A stretch of 6,185 nt of DNA from DASTGO01 sp035719045. Lineage in GTDB: Bacteria; Actinomycetota; Actinomycetes; Actinomycetales; Kineosporiaceae. The stretch spans positions 1-6,185 of the forward strand of contig DASTGO010000032.1 of NCBI GenBank assembly GCA_035719045.1. The letters are read 5' to 3'. Below, piece after piece: positions 5,145 to 6,185 of this stretch (the stretch's first letter is position 1; every line of letters begins with the position of its first letter). Made by a program: the position numbers and the translations under genes. The notes under the pieces were generated by a model. The model was given only the letters and a program-made list of their open reading frames with translations. It made no database searches and was not told the DNA's origin.

Positions 5145-6185
5145 TCAGACGACAGTCAGCGTGATGAGCGTGCCCTTGGGCTGCTGGCTGTGGGCGCCCG
5201 GGTTCTGCTGCCTGACCAGGCCGAACGGCCCGCCCATGAACTTGTTCGTATCGACCTGGAACCCGGCGTCGGTGAGGATCTTCGTCGCGTCGTTGACGTT
5301 CTTGCCGAACACGTCCGGGACGTCGAACAGCTGCGGACCCTTGGACACCGTGAGCTGGACGCTCTTCCCGTGGCTGGCGGGCCCGGGGTGCGGGTCCTGT
5401 GAGATCACCGTCCCGGCGGGCACCTTGTCGCTGAACTCCTGCTTGATGCCCGGCTTGAAGCCGAGCCCCTGCAGTTGGGCGAGCGCGTCGTCCTGCGACC
5501 TGCCGGACATGTCCGGTAGGTCGACCGGTTGCGGTCCCTTGCTGATCGTCAGGGTCACGACCGCGCCGTTGTCCACCTGGCTGTTGGCCGGCGGGTCGGT
5601 GGAGATGACGTTGCCCTTCGGCGTGGCGTCGTCGAACTGCCAGTCCCGGTTGGTGTTGGTCTTGAGGTAGCCGGCGGCGAGCTTCTCCGCGGCCTGGTCA
5701 GCGGTCAGCCCGGTGACGTCCGGAACCCCGACCCGGGGCGGGCCGTCGCTGAACACCAGCACCACCCCGCCGCCCCGGCGGATCTCCTGCCCCGCCTGCG
5801 GGTCCGTGGTGATCACGTGGCCGGGCGGGGCGGTCTCGTCGTGCTGGTAGCGGGGCACGGCGTCCAGGCCCAGGGGCCCCAGCTGCTGCTTGGCCTCGGC
5901 CAGTGTCAGGCCGGTCAGCGGGGGAACGGTCCGGAAGGCGCCGGGGCCGCCGGTGAACCACCAGGCCACGCCACCGAGCACCACGGTCAGCACGAGGACG
6001 ACGGCCAGGCCCACCCGGCCACGGCGGCGCCGTTGCCGGGCCAGCTCGCGCAGGGTGGCGTCCTCGCCGTCCCGGCCGTCGGTCTCGCCGTGCCGCTGCG
6101 GGGGTCCGGCATCGTGCTGCCCGGCCGCCCGCCGTCCGGACCGGGTCACCCCGGGCAGCGGGCGGGTGTGCTGCGGGGCGGCTCC
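5145..6185 (-). CDS. Membrane Ser/Thr protein kinase, C-terminal part with four PASTA domains (partial, pknL/pknB type)
   Basis: The frame is open to the right edge, so the start is outside the window. The GTG at 6149 is only an internal candidate: the 12 codons before it continue a Pro/Arg-rich linker (AAPQHTRPLPG) typical between kinase domain and membrane in this family. Counting from that GTG: linker to about 44 with a basic cluster RQRRRRGR at 39-46, one transmembrane helix about 47-65, then four extracellular PASTA repeats at about 73-137, 140-206, 208-272 and 275-334. The last three open with a VPDVTG-like motif, and the first three end in a hydrophobic strand plus SKGP or SDGP. PASTA repeats sense muropeptides or lipid II outside the cell and drive the cytosolic kinase, which controls cell-wall growth and division. 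The kinase domain is inferred, not seen; a PASTA protein without one is the alternative. Nearness to aroG recalls pknL (Rv2176); the mycobacterial PknL lacks PASTA repeats, but corynebacterial PknL has them. The transporter gene follows by six bases. Confidence 0.85.
   Translation of the reverse strand, partial: GAAPQHTRPLPGVTRSGRRAAGQHDAGPPQRHGETDGRDGEDATLRELARQRRRRGRVGLAVVLVLTVVLGGVAWWFTGGPGAFRTVPPLTGLTLAEAKQQLGPLGLDAVPRYQHDETAPPGHVITTDPQAGQEIRRGGGVVLVFSDGPPRVGVPDVTGLTADQAAEKLAAGYLKTNTNRDWQFDDATPKGNVISTDPPANSQVDNGAVVTLTISKGPQPVDLPDMSGRSQDDALAQLQGLGFKPGIKQEFSDKVPAGTVISQDPHPGPASHGKSVQLTVSKGPQLFDVPDVFGKNVNDATKILTDAGFQVDTNKFMGGPFGLVRQQNPGAHSQQPKGTLITLTVV

Noticed and set aside
4936..5670. Rightward 244-codon frame opposite the PASTA gene
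   Set aside because: Antisense to four well-formed PASTA repeats and the transporter start; no ribosome site or family motif seen.

Overview
This window is high-GC actinobacterial chromosome: genes run at roughly 70% GC or more with strong G/C bias at the third codon position, GTG is a frequent start, and the gene families are typical of Actinobacteria. The species cannot be told from the window. The aroG to PASTA-kinase neighbourhood recalls the aroG/pknL region of Mycobacterium tuberculosis (Rv2178c/Rv2176).

Layout from left to right. Bases 3-104 are the last codons of a LuxR/NarL-type response regulator. Class II DAHP synthase (aroG, 203-1573) follows, with a -10 hexamer placed for a leaderless mRNA. 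One base after its stop begins a PLP-dependent low-specificity L-threonine aldolase (1575-2621). After a 218-bp gap comes a small cytosolic sulfite-oxidase-like molybdopterin oxidoreductase (2840-3433). All of these read rightward. The remaining genes read leftward: an orphan XRE/HTH regulator (3611-3919), a ten-helix EamA/DMT transporter (4227-5138), and 6 bases upstream of that the membrane and four-PASTA C-terminal part of a Ser/Thr protein kinase. Its kinase domain lies beyond the right edge of the window.

Most of the window is ordinary core metabolism (start of the shikimate pathway, threonine/glycine metabolism, a molybdoenzyme) and cell-envelope signalling (PASTA kinase co-directional with a transporter). 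The unusual part is 3434-4226. It has an orphan regulator of lower GC than its neighbours and an AT-rich (about 45% GC) start region with a 13-bp imperfect inverted repeat that looks like an operator. Next to that is a protein-free stretch with two very strong hairpins behind a rightward -10-like hexamer. On the other side of the regulator, three inverted repeats fill the convergent gap. This is the best place to look for something undescribed, such as a small structured RNA under control of the XRE protein, but strong terminators explain much of the same evidence. I do not see a CRISPR array, tRNA, rRNA, transposase or phage gene.
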